Shown here one piece after another: positions 1-8,107 of a DNA stretch of 27,424 nucleotides (position 1 is the stretch's first letter; the number at the start of each line of letters is the position of its first letter). The notes beneath the pieces were generated by a model that ran no database searches, was not told where the DNA came from, and saw nothing but the letters and a program-made list of their open reading frames with translations. The stretch spans positions 1 to 27,424 of the forward strand of contig CAWDZA010000006.1 in the NCBI GenBank assembly GCA_963806635.1. Direction: 5' to 3'. The translations under genes and the position numbers were made by a program. Origin of the DNA: CAVVEQ01 sp963806635 (GTDB lineage Bacteria; Chloroflexota; Anaerolineae; Anaerolineales; Anaerolineaceae).

Positions 1-684
1 TGGAATGCATGTGGGTCCAGATTGCGCCGACGCCGGGGATGCGGACCTGCCCGCCGTGCGTGTGGCCCGAGAGGATCAGATCGGCGCCACGTGCGATCGC
101 GTCGGGCGTGATGCAGGGCGAGTGGGTCAGGAACAGGATGAAGCTCGTTGGGATCGACTCCGTCGAAGGCCGCGTCGAGGTCGTCGACGGCGGGAGTATG
201 GGTCGTCGACGCCGACGACGCTGATGCTGTCGCCGCCTCGCGTGAGCGTGGTCGAGGAGTTGATCAGCATCTGCAGGCCGTCGAAGGTCAGCGCCTGGGT
301 GAGCGTGTCGGTGTCGAGCCAGGGCTTGTGCTCGGAGTTGCCCAGGACCATCAGGATCGGGTCGCGGTGCTTGATCACCGAGCAGACGCGGCGGAAGATG
401 TCGGACGCGCGCGGCTCGGCGGTGACGTCGCCGGTGACGACGCAGCCGTCGCACCTCGCGGCGCGAGATGATCTCCATCGTGCGCTTTTCGAGCAGGCCG
501 AGCTTGGTGAGGTGAAGGTCGGAGAGGTGCAGTAGGGTGTAGCCGTCGAACGCGGGCGGCAGGTTCGGAAAGCGAGTTCGAGCTCCCGGACCTGTATGTT
601 GAACTGCTCGTAGAGCAGCATGTAGGCGCCGAGACCCGCGCGGCGGCTCCGGATATGGCTGGATTGCTCGTGCACAGCGTCCAT
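1..684 (-). CDS. Calcineurin-like metallophosphoesterase, 3' end off window, frameshifted
   Basis: The reading frame is rebuilt from three frames. Seen motifs, in order: SDLHLT (about 506-523), GDVTAEP, VLGNSEH, FLTHSP and SGHTHGGQ close to the left edge. These are the metal-binding signatures of the calcineurin-like phosphoesterase fold (D-x-H, GD, GN-x-H variant, H, GHTH), so a dinuclear-metal phosphohydrolase is secure; the substrate is not. The N-terminal stretch before SDLHLT (about 40 residues, containing LLYEQFNIQVRELEL) resembles the lead-in of YkuE/YaeI-type enzymes. Frame changes lie near 545-570, 440-475 and in 125-185, too dense for a real gene and best read as sequencing indels. 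The ATG at 684 shares one base with the stop of the upstream dehydrogenase (TGATG), so the two are probably translationally coupled. The C-terminus lies outside the window. Confidence 0.82.
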
Positions 685-1770
685 CAGGCCCTTCCCGCGT
701 TCTTGCGGATCTGGGCGATCTGCTCGTCGGTGACGGCTCTCTCGAAGCTGCGGAAGCCGGCGAGCTTGAAGCCGTGCTTCTCGGCGAGGCGGCTGATCTC
801 CTCGACCTGCTCCACCGACACGTCCTTGCCGAGGGTGAAGCTCTCGTAGCGGCCTTCCAGCGCGAGGATCATCGTCTCGCTCATGCACGCGTAGGCGGTC
901 TTCGGCGGGAAGCCGAAGTTGAAGTTGAAGTTCACGTCGCCCGGGACCTCGACCACGCCGCCCTCGATGACCAGCACGTCGTCGCGCTCCTGCCGAACGC
1001 TCACGGAGACGTCCCGCGGCCGCGCGACGTCGCACACCACCGCGCCGCGGCTTGATGAAGCTGCGGCTCGATGATCGCGTCCACCGCGCTCGATACGGTG
1101 ACGACGATGTCGGCGTCGCGGATGCCGGCGTCGACATCGGTGGTGACGGTCACCGAGGCCTTTGCGTCCTTCGAAAGCTCGGCAGCGCAAGCCTTCGAGG
1201 CGCTCCATGCGACGGCCGACCAGCGTGACCGCGCTGCACTTCTTGGCCAGAAGCTGCGCGCAGGTCTTGCCGATGGAGCCGGTCGCGCCGACCACCGCGA
1301 CCTGCGCCTCGGTCGGGCTCGATCCCCATCAGCTCCGCGCCCTTGAGCGCGCCCTCGATGCGCGGTCGCGATGGTGTAGCTGTTGCCGGTGGTGACGGCG
1401 ATGTTCGACGTTCTTCGCGATCGTGATACCCGCCGTCGCCGACGACCGAGGTGTAGCGCGCCCAGCCCGACGATCTTCGCGCCGTGGTCCTCGGCGATGC
1501 TGGATGGCGCCGATGATCTTCTCGTAGACCTCTTCGACCGGCAGGTTCATGATCAGCTTGGGGGTCAGCGGACAGCCGACGAACCATCCCTCCGCCTCCG
1601 CGCCCGCGAGCGGACTGCACGCCGGTGATGTGCGAGACCTCCATCGGGCTCTTGTGCCGCAGCCCCCACTCGACCCACGACTCCGGCAGAATCTTGACGA
1701 ACGGATACTTCCGCGCGATGTCTTTCTTCGCGGAAAGCGGATGAATTACGAATGCGAATTTTTCCAACAT
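684..1770 (-). CDS. Acyl-ACP-reductase-like / COG5322-type NAD(P)-dependent dehydrogenase, frameshifted
   Basis: About 360 residues, read across several frames. The N-terminus MLEKFAFVIHPLS leads to a segment reading LGAYTSVVGDGGITIAKN, then a Rossmann motif VVGATGSIGKTCAQLL (about 1245-1298), then GGVVEVPGD and the block AYACMSETMILALEGR (about 852-900). The order and spacing match cyanobacterial long-chain acyl-ACP reductase, which has LGGFTSI, VVGATGDIG and FACFAEAMLLEFEG; the Cys in that last block, the acyl-thioester nucleophile in the cyanobacterial enzyme, is retained here (codon 885-887). Outside cyanobacteria such proteins are usually labelled shikimate or amino-acid dehydrogenases without proof. 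An acyl-thioester reductase activity is therefore inference. A good Shine-Dalgarno (GGAG) sits 5 bases before the ATG at 1770. It follows the quinate-dehydrogenase-like gene by 32 bases and overlaps the phosphoesterase start by one base. At least three indels interrupt it. Confidence 0.7.
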
Positions 1771-1802
1771 GGCAACTCCGTCAGTTGTCGAGCGTTATGC
1801 AG

Positions 1803-2800
1803 TTACGCGTCAAGGCGTGCCCACTCCCAACCTTCGCATCCGAGACCTGTCGTACTCGATTCAGACTCTGCTTCGGCTATCGTCGGCCGCCAGTTCATCC
1901 GCTCGAGGAGCGCCTCGTAGTCCTCGACGGTCACATCCTCCGGCCGCTTGCCCAGCAGCGTGATCAGCACTCCCTCGAAAACGTTGGTCGCGTAGTAGCG
2001 GCCGTCGGGCGATTCATCTGCTCCGGCATGCGATGTCACGAGCATGCCCGACCTTGCGGTCGGTCAAGCATCTGCGTGTCCTCGGGGGTGACGGTGTTGG
2101 TGATGAGGGTCTTGCCCTCGAGCAGGCCGGACTCCACGCGTCGGCATCGTCTTGCTTGATGAAATGATAGTCGCCGGCGATCACATCGGCCCACTCGTAG
2201 TACTTCTGATACTTCGGCTCGGTCTTCTCCTGCTTCTCGCCGGTCGGATAGAGCCACTGGAACGGCAGCCGTGCAACGATCGGCAGCAGCGCAGCCGCCA
2301 CGCGCGCGCACAGTCGCCGTAGGACCGCATCGGGATCGGAATGCCCAGGCTGAACATCAGGTCGCCGTAGACGACCGTGCTTCGCGAGCTTCGCGATCGT
2401 CTGCGCCATCCCGAACCGGTCCACCGCGCAGACCACCAGCACCTTTCTTGTCCGCGAAATCGACAATGCCGTTGTCCTGCAGATACTCGATCGTCTTGCG
2501 CTCGAGGGTGTTCTTGACCCCGCTGCCGTCGACGACCGGCGTGATCTTCGCGATGCGCGCGAGCCGGTCGGCGTCGCGAACCGTGTAGCGGCGGTCTGTC
2601 CAGCCCAGACGTAGCGGTCGATGCCGCCGAGGCCGATCGCGTCCACCTTGCCGTCGAGCTCGCGCATCATCTCGGCGAAGCGCTTCATGTCGCCGTCGGT
2701 GCCGATCGCGCGATATCTCGAACTCCTCGCCCAGGATCTCGACCTCGGAGGTGCTGTCGCGCTTCGACGAGCCCAGGCTAACACTGACTACGCGCTTCAT
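1803..2800 (-). CDS. Quinate 5-dehydrogenase-like protein, frameshifted
   Basis: About 330 residues beginning MKRVVSVSLGSSKRDST at 2800. Readable blocks are VDAIGLGGIDRYVWAG, ITPVVDGSGVKNTLERK, YLQDNGIVDFADKKVLV, CAVDRFGMAQTIAKLAKHG, YYEWADVIAGDYHFIK, KTLITNTVTPED and LLGKRPEDVTVEDYEALLERM. I recognise this as the uncharacterised family that databases tend to call quinate 5-dehydrogenase; the name is by remote similarity and no activity is established. The glycine-rich and DRFGMAQT parts could form a nucleotide-binding fold. The start is supported by AGGAGGTG five bases upstream, lying inside the 3' end of the dus gene, with a 23-base overlap that implies coupled translation. Frame changes occur near 2715, 2580, 2440, 2350, 2140 and 2040. 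Its partner immediately downstream is the acyl-ACP-reductase-like gene. Confidence 0.6.
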
Positions 2801-3763
2801 CCAGCACCTCCTCTATCTCTTCGATCGACCTCGTGGTCATCAGCCGCTCGCGCAGCTTCGGCGCGCCAGGCATGCCCTTGATGTACCAGACCAGATGCCC
2901 GCGCATCTCCTTGGCCGCGCGCTTCTCGCCCAGAAGCTCTCTGCAGCAGCACGCGCGTGCTCCTTCGCGGCGTCGAGCTTCTCGCCGACGCGTCGGCTCG
3001 GGCAGAATCTCGCCGGTCTGCAGATACTGCGCGATCCGCCGGAACACCCACGGGTTCCCGAGCGCGCCGCGGCCGATCATCACGCCATCGCAGCCGGTGC
3101 GCTCGAAGACTCGCGCCGCGTCCTCGGGCGTCGCGACGTCGCCGTTCGCGATCACCGGTATCCGCACCGAGCTTCTTGACCTCGGCTATTATATCCCAAT
3201 CCGCCGTTCCTGAATATCCCTGCGCCGCAACGCGGCCGTGCACGGTGATCGCGTCGACGCCGCATATCTCGGCGGTCTTGGCGAGTTCGAGCACCTGCTT
3301 GTCGCCGACGCCCCACCCGATCCGGGTCTTGATGGTCAGCGGAACGGTGACGGCGCTGCCGCGCGGCGATCAGAATCTCCCGCGCCAGATCCAGGTCCTT
3401 CAGCAGCACCGCGCCGGAGCCGCTCTTCGCGACTTTCGGCACCGGGCAGCCGAAGTTGACGTCGACGATGTCCGCGCCGGCGTCCTGCATCGCCCTCGCG
3501 CCGATCGCGACCGTCTCCGGGTCGCCGCCGAAGACCTGCACCGAGACCGGGCGCTCCTCGTCGGTCCAGTCGATCATCGTGTTCGGTGCCGGGGTCGCGG
3601 AACTTGATCGCGTACGCGCTGAACATCTCGGTGGTCACCAGCCCGCACCCACCCGCGCGCTTGCACATCACCCGGAACGCGTGGTTGGTCACCCCCGCCA
3701 TCGGGGCGAGGACGAGCGGAGGATCGATGGGGATGTTGCCGATATCGGAGCGTATGTGAACAT
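2778..3763 (-). CDS. dus: tRNA-dihydrouridine synthase (Dus/NifR3 family), frameshifted
   Basis: FMN-dependent enzyme that reduces uridine to dihydrouridine in tRNA D-loops. Read across frames it shows LVLAPMAGVTNHAFR at the N-terminus of the TIM barrel, VTTEMFSA, VSVQVFGGDPE, VDVNFGCPVPKVAKSGSGA with the catalytic Cys, TIKTRIGWG, ITVHGR-AAQGYSGTADW, IPVIANGDV and GVMIGRGALGNPWVF (FMN phosphate site), followed by the helical C-terminus. This order is diagnostic of the Dus family; the DusB/NifR3 subgroup is most likely. The start is uncertain: an ATG at 3763 gives a plausible short leader (MFTYAPDIGNIPI) only if one more indel is allowed, and no Shine-Dalgarno is visible there. The end overlaps the next gene by 23 bases. 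At least four frame changes occur (about 3140-3170, 3360, 3580, 2950). Confidence 0.85.
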
Positions 3764-3784
3764 GGGTGCTTACGAGTTTGCGAC

Positions 3785-4564
3785 TTACGATTTGCAAGTT
3801 CTTTCGTAGATAAGTCGCAGGCCTTCGAGCGTCAGCAGTTCGTCGCAGCACTCTATCGTGCGGCTGTGGTCGGCGATCACGTCGGCGAGGCCGCCGGTGG
3901 CGATCACCTTCGCGCCGCCGCCCATCTCGGCCTGGAATCGGTCGACCAGCGCGTCCACCATGCCCGGCGAAGCCGAAGATGATGCCCGATTGCAGGCTTG
4001 CCGCGGTCGTGTCGCCGATCGCCTTCTCCGGCGCGATCAAGCCGCACGCCGGTCAGCCTCGCGGCTCTGCGAGAACAGCGCCTCGAGCGATATCTGGATA
4101 CCCGGCGCGATCGCTCCACCGAGATACTCGCCATCCTCGGATACGGCGTCCAGCGTCGTCCCCGTTCCGAGGTCGACCACTATCACCTTGCCGCCATACT
4201 TCGCGTGCGCGGCGATGGCGTTGGCGATGCGGTCCGCGCCGACGTCGCGTCAGCGGATGGTAGTTGACCTTGATCCCGAGGTCCATCTCGGCGCGTGAGC
4301 ACCATCGGAGAATCGATCCCGAGGTGCTTGCGGGAGAACCGCGTCAGCGCATCGACCGCCGCGGGCACCACGCTGGAGATGATCACGCCGTCGATGTCCG
4401 CGAGCCTCAGCCCGCGGTCACCAAACAGGCTGATCAGCAGACGCCGCGTATTCATCGCCGGTCCGGCGGGCCACCGTCCCGATCCGCCAGTCGGCCTTGA
4501 CCTGCTCGCCGTCGAAGACGGCGAAGGTGATATTGGTATTGCCTACGTCGATTGCTAAGAGCAT
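3785..4564 (-). CDS. coaX: Type III pantothenate kinase, frameshifted
   Basis: First step of coenzyme A synthesis, phosphorylating pantothenate; CoaX enzymes are ASKHA-fold kinases that need a monovalent cation. Seen motifs: MLLAIDVGNTNITFAVFDG with the phosphate-binding DxGNT, ISSVVPAAVDALTRF, GADRIANAIAAHAKYG with the GADR motif, VDLGTGTTLDAV, EYLGGAIAPGIQIS and SGIIFGFAGMVDALV. The domain order and about 255-residue length fit the family. It ends LRLIYERTCKS just upstream of dus, so the two are probably cotranscribed. The ATG at 4564 is only 6 bases from a strong hairpin and has no Shine-Dalgarno. At least three indels (about 4480, 4290, 4060-4080, 3965) break the frame. Confidence 0.88.
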
Positions 4565-4570
4565 AGTAAA

Positions 4571-4599
4571 GGGAGCAGCGGTCGGTACCGGCTGCTCCC
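4571..4599 (-). terminator. Hairpin between CAP gene and coaX, possible terminator
   Basis: Nine-base perfect stem (gggagcagc at 4571-4579 pairing with gctgctccc at 4591-4599), 11-base loop. On the minus strand it is followed by TTTACT and then the coaX ATG. It sits 28 bases after the CAP-gene stop, so it may terminate that transcript. The U-run is short, so attenuation or a structured leader for coaX are alternatives. Confidence 0.45.
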
Positions 4600-4626
4600 T
4601 CATTATCTCTCGTTTTGGAGTTGGGG

Positions 4627-5027
4627 TCAATCTATCTGCGTCAGGAACATCTGCGTGACCCAGAACCTGCCATCCGGGGATTCGTAGACCCCGACACCTA
4701 TCTGGTCGAACTGGGTGCTGAGTATGTTCGTCTGTGCGGCAGGGCTCTGCATCAGGCACCTGTTGCCGAGCTCCGGATCGACGATCGAGCTGTAGAACAG
4801 GTTCTCCCCTATGCATGCGTAGGAGGGTATGCGGCCGAGGCCCTTGAGATAGCGAGCCTTGGGGGTGCAAGCCCGGGGGTCGGGGAGTGATGGTCGAAGT
4901 AGTTCTTCTCGCACATTTCCCTGCTGTGCTCTCGGGCTACCTCCACCAGCATGTGGTTGAGTTTCAGCGGCGGCATTCCCAGCTTGCCTATTTCTTTGAT
5001 GAGCACCTCAGCCACTACATGTGGCAC
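4627..5027 (-). CDS. CAP/SCP-domain protein, N-terminus lost at the junction, frameshifted
   Basis: C-terminal part of a CAP-superfamily (SCP/PR-1/YkwD-like) domain, usually secreted in bacteria. Readable blocks: EVLIKEIGKLGMPPLKLNHM, VEVAREHSREMCEKNYFDHH with the conserved HS...M...YFDH pattern, IPSYACIGENLFYSS with the GEN block, and IGVGVYESPDGRFWVTQMF, the closing strand. One frame change lies in the C-rich run near 4865-4880. The domain is complete almost to its start, but the signal peptide and first helix are missing because coding similarity ends about 5,010-5,027 where the neighbouring DNA changes character. The apparent GTG start at 5027 is therefore an accident of the join. Function in this organism is unknown. 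Confidence 0.72.
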
Positions 5028-5030
5028 CTC
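5003..5030. other. Probable junction of two unrelated sequences
   Basis: Left of here the minus strand codes for a CAP domain; right of here the plus strand codes for the C-terminal part of a multi-pass membrane protein. Both genes lose their N-terminal parts in the same 20-30 bases. The heptamer gcacctc occurs twice across the join (5003-5009 and 5024-5030), which could be microhomology. GC content, coding strand and indel density also change here. Confidence 0.65.
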
Positions 5031-5360
5031 GGAGTGATCGGCCTGGCGGGATTGATCATTTTCCGGCAGTGGACCAAGCCGGCGGAAGCAACCACCAACT
5101 GGTGGCTGGTCGTTCCGGCAGGGATCCTTTATGGTTTCACCAGTTTCTGTTTCTTCCTGGAGGGGCAGACTGTGATCCTGGGATTCCCCTTCGTGGCGAT
5201 CACCACCCTGATGATCCTGATCTGGCAGCGGAAGGCATTGAAGCTGCGCCCCATCATGGCATTCTTCCTGGTCTCCTTCCTTGTGGCGACACTATTATTC
5301 ACGGGTTGGGCTGCCTACTTTCAGGGTTTCCCGCAGTTTTCGGACGTTGGTTTGATATAA
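5013..5360 (+). CDS. Multi-pass membrane protein, C-terminal fragment
   Basis: The open frame extends left to 4887, but the part before about residue 42 is the antisense of the CAP domain and should not be trusted. The remainder has three or four hydrophobic helices (HLGVIGLAGLIIF; WWLVVPAGILYGFTSFCFFL; VILGFPFVAITTLMILIW; IMAFFLVSFLVATLLFTGW) and ends FPQFSDVGLI. I do not recognise the family. A His-rich start (HYMWH) precedes the first helix, but there is too little to call a metal site. The N-terminal half is missing because of the junction. It converges on the MerR gene, with a terminator for the latter between them. Confidence 0.6.
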   Translation, partial: HYMWHLGVIGLAGLIIFRQWTKPAEATTNWWLVVPAGILYGFTSFCFFLEGQTVILGFPFVAITTLMILIWQRKALKLRPIMAFFLVSFLVATLLFTGWAAYFQGFPQFSDVGLI

Positions 5361-5382
5361 ATTGCTAAATCACGAATAAAAA

Positions 5383-5401
5383 CCCGGGTGAATGACCCGG
5401 G
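5383..5401 (-). terminator. Rho-independent terminator of the merR-type gene
   Basis: Seven-base perfect stem cccgggt/acccggg with a 5-base loop; on the minus strand the stem is followed directly by TTTTTATT. It lies 27 bases after the stop of the TipAS regulator. On the plus strand no U-run follows, so it is unlikely to serve the membrane-protein fragment. Confidence 0.8.
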
Positions 5402-5427
5402 AAATATTCGCCAAAACGGAAAGGATG

Positions 5428-6174
5428 TTAAGAAAATTTATTATTTATATTATATCTAACTGACTCTCTGACGAACTCCGCCAGGCGGGGGTCGATCTTA
5501 TCGAAATTGGTCTTAAAGCGCGGGTCGTCGTTGTAGAGATCTGCCAGCCCCAGGCACTGCTCATCATCCGGTTCCCAGAAATACGCCATATGCGCCCGCC
5601 AGCGCCGCACGCAATCCTGGGCTTCGAGTGAAGAGGGACCTTTCGGGATGGCCAGAACAAAATCCCGGTAAACCGCATTGCCCTCCTCGCCGATGCGCTG
5701 TTTATCCTCCCTGGAATAGTTTTTCCATTTCTGCTGGGATGCTTTCACGATCCGGGGGTCATATTTTTCAGCGACCTCCACCTCATATTCCGCCTGTTGC
5801 TTCTCATTAAAAGGCTCAAACATTTTTATTTCGTCCATTTCCTTTTTTCCTTCCAGGTATTGAATCGTATCGGTGATGCTGGCGATAAGTTTTTCGGTAC
5901 GTTTGATGCGCTGGCGCAGAGTTTCCTGATGACCACGGAGGGAGATAAGAGCATCAAACGCTTCACCATCCAGGATGCGTTTTATCTCGGCCAGGGGCAG
6001 ATCCAATTCGCGGTAGAGCAGGATCTGCTGCAGCCTGAGAAGCGACCCTTCATCGTAGTAGCGATAGCCGTTCTCCGCGATCCGGGCCGGGGGAAGCAGC
6101 CCAATCTCGTCATAGTAATGAAGCGAACGGGGGGTTACGCCTGCAAGGGAGGCGAGCTTTTGAACTGTGTACAT
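5428..6174 (-). CDS. MerR-family regulator with TipAS ligand-binding domain
   Basis: 248 residues. The N-terminus (1-75) is a MerR winged helix: VQKLASLAGVTPRSLHYYDE, GLLPPARIAENGYRYYD and LPLAEIKRIL. A coiled-coil dimerisation helix follows (about 80-112). Residues 115-248 look like a TipAS domain (YDPRIVKASQQKW, WRAHMAYFWEP, DPRFKTNFDKIDPRLAEFV), the antibiotic-binding fold of TipAL, which senses thiopeptides in Streptomyces. It probably activates transcription when a drug is bound; which ligand is unknown. The gene has a MerR-type promoter whose start point would fall at or next to the ATG, so the mRNA is probably leaderless. It is divergent from a DHA2 drug exporter, which is its likely target together with itself. 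Confidence 0.88.
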   Translation of the reverse strand: MYTVQKLASLAGVTPRSLHYYDEIGLLPPARIAENGYRYYDEGSLLRLQQILLYRELDLPLAEIKRILDGEAFDALISLRGHQETLRQRIKRTEKLIASITDTIQYLEGKKEMDEIKMFEPFNEKQQAEYEVEVAEKYDPRIVKASQQKWKNYSREDKQRIGEEGNAVYRDFVLAIPKGPSSLEAQDCVRRWRAHMAYFWEPDDEQCLGLADLYNDDPRFKTNFDKIDPRLAEFVRESVRYNINNKFS

Positions 6175-6180
6175 GCGGTC

Positions 6181-6211
6181 AGTATAAACTATGACGTAAC
6201 GTTAATGTCAA
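6181..6211 (-). promoter_or_regulatory. MerR-type promoter/operator with 19-bp spacer
   Basis: Reading the minus strand: TTGACA (6211-6206), exactly 19 bases, then TATACT (6186-6181). The spacer holds an imperfect dyad TAACGT-T-ACGTCA. An overlong 19-base spacer with a central dyad is the hallmark of promoters activated by MerR proteins through DNA distortion. The -10 ends only 7 bases before the regulator's ATG, so the transcript should begin at the start codon. Confidence 0.8.
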
Positions 6212-6253
6212 GGGGCAATTTCAAAAGCGAAAGTCATTCCCCGAATTATCCCT

Positions 6254-6304
6254 TATAATATTTTTTCTGTTCGATGCATTTATATCCCGCTCAAATTGAG
6301 GTGG
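6254..6304 (+). promoter_or_regulatory. Possible -10 and Shine-Dalgarno of the exporter gene
   Basis: TATAAT at 6254-6259 is a perfect -10, but no good -35 lies 16-19 bases upstream. GAGGTGG at 6298-6304 is the Shine-Dalgarno and fixes the start at the ATG of 6308 rather than the TTG at 6296. The weak -35 would suit a promoter that needs an activator. Confidence 0.4.
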
Positions 6305-6307
6305 CAT

Positions 6308-7945
6308 ATGTCCAGCGCAACAAAAACTGTAACGAAAACCGCCAGCTGGGGGGTGCTGGGCATGCTCGCCATGGCGCAGTTCATCCTCGTCCTGGATACC
6401 ACCGTGATGAACGTGTCGATCTCCCAGGTGGCTGAGGATCTGAACACGACCATCGTGGGGATGCAGACCGCGATCACTTTTTACACCCTGGTGATGGCAT
6501 CCTTCATGCTGCTGGGCGGCAAACTGGGTGACCGCTGGGGGGGTAAGAAGGCATTTGTCATTGGCTTGCTGATCTACGGAGCCGGCTCCCTGACGACCGC
6601 GCTTGCCCCAAACATTACAGTCCTCCTGATCGGATGGTCGTTTATTGAAGGATTTGGGGCAGTCCTGGTCATCCCGGCGCTGGTATCGATCACCGCGATC
6701 ACCTACTCCGGCAAGCAGCGGGCGGTCGCTTATGGCTTGCTGGGCGGGGTATGCGGGGCTTCAGCCGCATTGGGTCCATTGATCGGCGGCCTGGCGACCA
6801 CCTACTACACCTGGCGGATCGTATTTGCCGCTGAGACTGTCATCGTTCTGATCCTGATGCTCTTCCTCAAGAAAATACCTGCGTCGATCGGAAAGCCGAC
6901 AAAACTGGATACCAGGGGTGCGGTGCTCTCAGCATCAGGCTTCGGCCTGGCGGTGTTTGGCATCCTGCGTTCCGCGCAGTGGGGCTGGATCACCCCCAGT
7001 GCCTCCGTGCCCACCATAAATGGCGTGCCGCTCACTCCGCTGGGATTATCCCCGGTGTTCTGGTTGATCATAGCTGGCGCTCTCCTCTTGCGTGCGTTTG
7101 CAGCGACCGAACGCAGGGTTGCCGCAAAGGGTGAAGAGCCCCTTTTGGATATGGATCTGTTGAACATCCCTAAACTGCGCGCTGGATTGACCGTCTTTTT
7201 TAGCTGGCAATTCATCATCATGGCAACATTTTTTGTCATCCCCCTGTATTTACAGACCGTGCTCGGGTTTGACGCCATGCAGACCGGGCTGACGATCCTA
7301 CCCCTTTCCCTGGCGCTATTCGTAATGTCGCTGGTGGGATCCAGAAGAACGGGGAAGATCTCTCCAAAGCGCATGTGCGAGGTTGGCCTTGCGTCCATTT
7401 TGATTGGCGAGGTGCTTCTCATCGGCTTTACCGGTCCTGAATTGAGATCGATCGGTTTTAAATTGGGCCTGCTGTTGATCGGTGGAGGTTTGGGCCTGAT
7501 GGCCTCCCAGCTTAGTAATGTAAATATGTCCGCTGTACCAAGCGAGCGGGGCAGCGAGGTGGGCGGGCTGCAGGGAACCTCCCAGAACCTGGGGGCATCT
7601 CTGGGTACCGCACTGATCGGGTCCATCCTGATCGCTTCGCTGGTCGCGAATTATCAAAAAGGGGTTCTTTCAAATCCAGCCCTCAGCGAGGTTAGCCAGC
7701 AGGCAGTCAGCGCTTCCGAAACAAACGCGAATTTTGTCACCACTGCCCAGTTTCAGGCTTCCGCCGAGGCAGCAGGGTTGACTCCGGCGGAAACAGATGC
7801 GCTGGTGTTGGAATATTCAGACGCTCAGGTGGCAGCGCTGAAAGCGTCTTTCGCCGGAATATCGCTTTTTGCGCTGTTGGCGTTGTATTATGTTCGTCAT
7901 CTTCCCGCGAAAAACGAGGAGGAGGGAGCCATCCAAGCAAACTGA
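6308..7945 (+). CDS. MFS multidrug exporter, DHA2 (14-helix) family
   Basis: About 545 residues, the usual size of EmrB/QacA-type proton-coupled drug exporters. Motif D1 reads LDTTVMNVSISQVAEDL near residue 30, motif A GGKLGDRWGGKKAF near 75 and the antiporter motif C region GLLGGVCGASAALGPLIGG near 145. About fourteen hydrophobic helices are visible, with a longer extracellular loop near residues 445-500 (ending ALKASFAGISLF). Substrate cannot be read from sequence. The divergent TipAS-type MerR gene suggests export of a cyclic-peptide or other amphiphilic antibiotic (inference). Start chosen at 6308 because the ribosome-binding site GAGGTGG directly precedes it. Confidence 0.9.
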   Translation: MSSATKTVTKTASWGVLGMLAMAQFILVLDTTVMNVSISQVAEDLNTTIVGMQTAITFYTLVMASFMLLGGKLGDRWGGKKAFVIGLLIYGAGSLTTALAPNITVLLIGWSFIEGFGAVLVIPALVSITAITYSGKQRAVAYGLLGGVCGASAALGPLIGGLATTYYTWRIVFAAETVIVLILMLFLKKIPASIGKPTKLDTRGAVLSASGFGLAVFGILRSAQWGWITPSASVPTINGVPLTPLGLSPVFWLIIAGALLLRAFAATERRVAAKGEEPLLDMDLLNIPKLRAGLTVFFSWQFIIMATFFVIPLYLQTVLGFDAMQTGLTILPLSLALFVMSLVGSRRTGKISPKRMCEVGLASILIGEVLLIGFTGPELRSIGFKLGLLLIGGGLGLMASQLSNVNMSAVPSERGSEVGGLQGTSQNLGASLGTALIGSILIASLVANYQKGVLSNPALSEVSQQAVSASETNANFVTTAQFQASAEAAGLTPAETDALVLEYSDAQVAALKASFAGISLFALLALYYVRHLPAKNEEEGAIQAN

Positions 7946-8107
7946 TTGCCTCTTTGGTCGCGAATCCAATCACACCACCTTTCTAAATGTAATCAGGTTC
8001 ACCTCTCTAATGACCGGGTATAGGGGTCTTTCTGCCGCAAAATTGCTGAAGGGAAGGAAAAAACCTGCTCCAAATTAACAGGCTTTCATTTTGAACGAGA
8101 ACCGATC

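Noticed and set aside
127..1137. 336-residue open frame on the minus strand
   Set aside because: It is a patchwork: an Arg-rich out-of-frame reading of the dehydrogenase gene fused by indels to part of the phosphoesterase. Only the segment from 684 leftwards is partly real.
4887..5012. N-terminal 42 residues of the membrane-protein open frame
   Set aside because: This part is the exact antisense of the CAP-domain coding sequence and has no membrane-protein character.
6805..7626. 273-residue minus-strand open frame inside the exporter gene
   Set aside because: Antisense of an intact DHA2 exporter; Pro/Ser/Arg-rich, no domain, no start signals.
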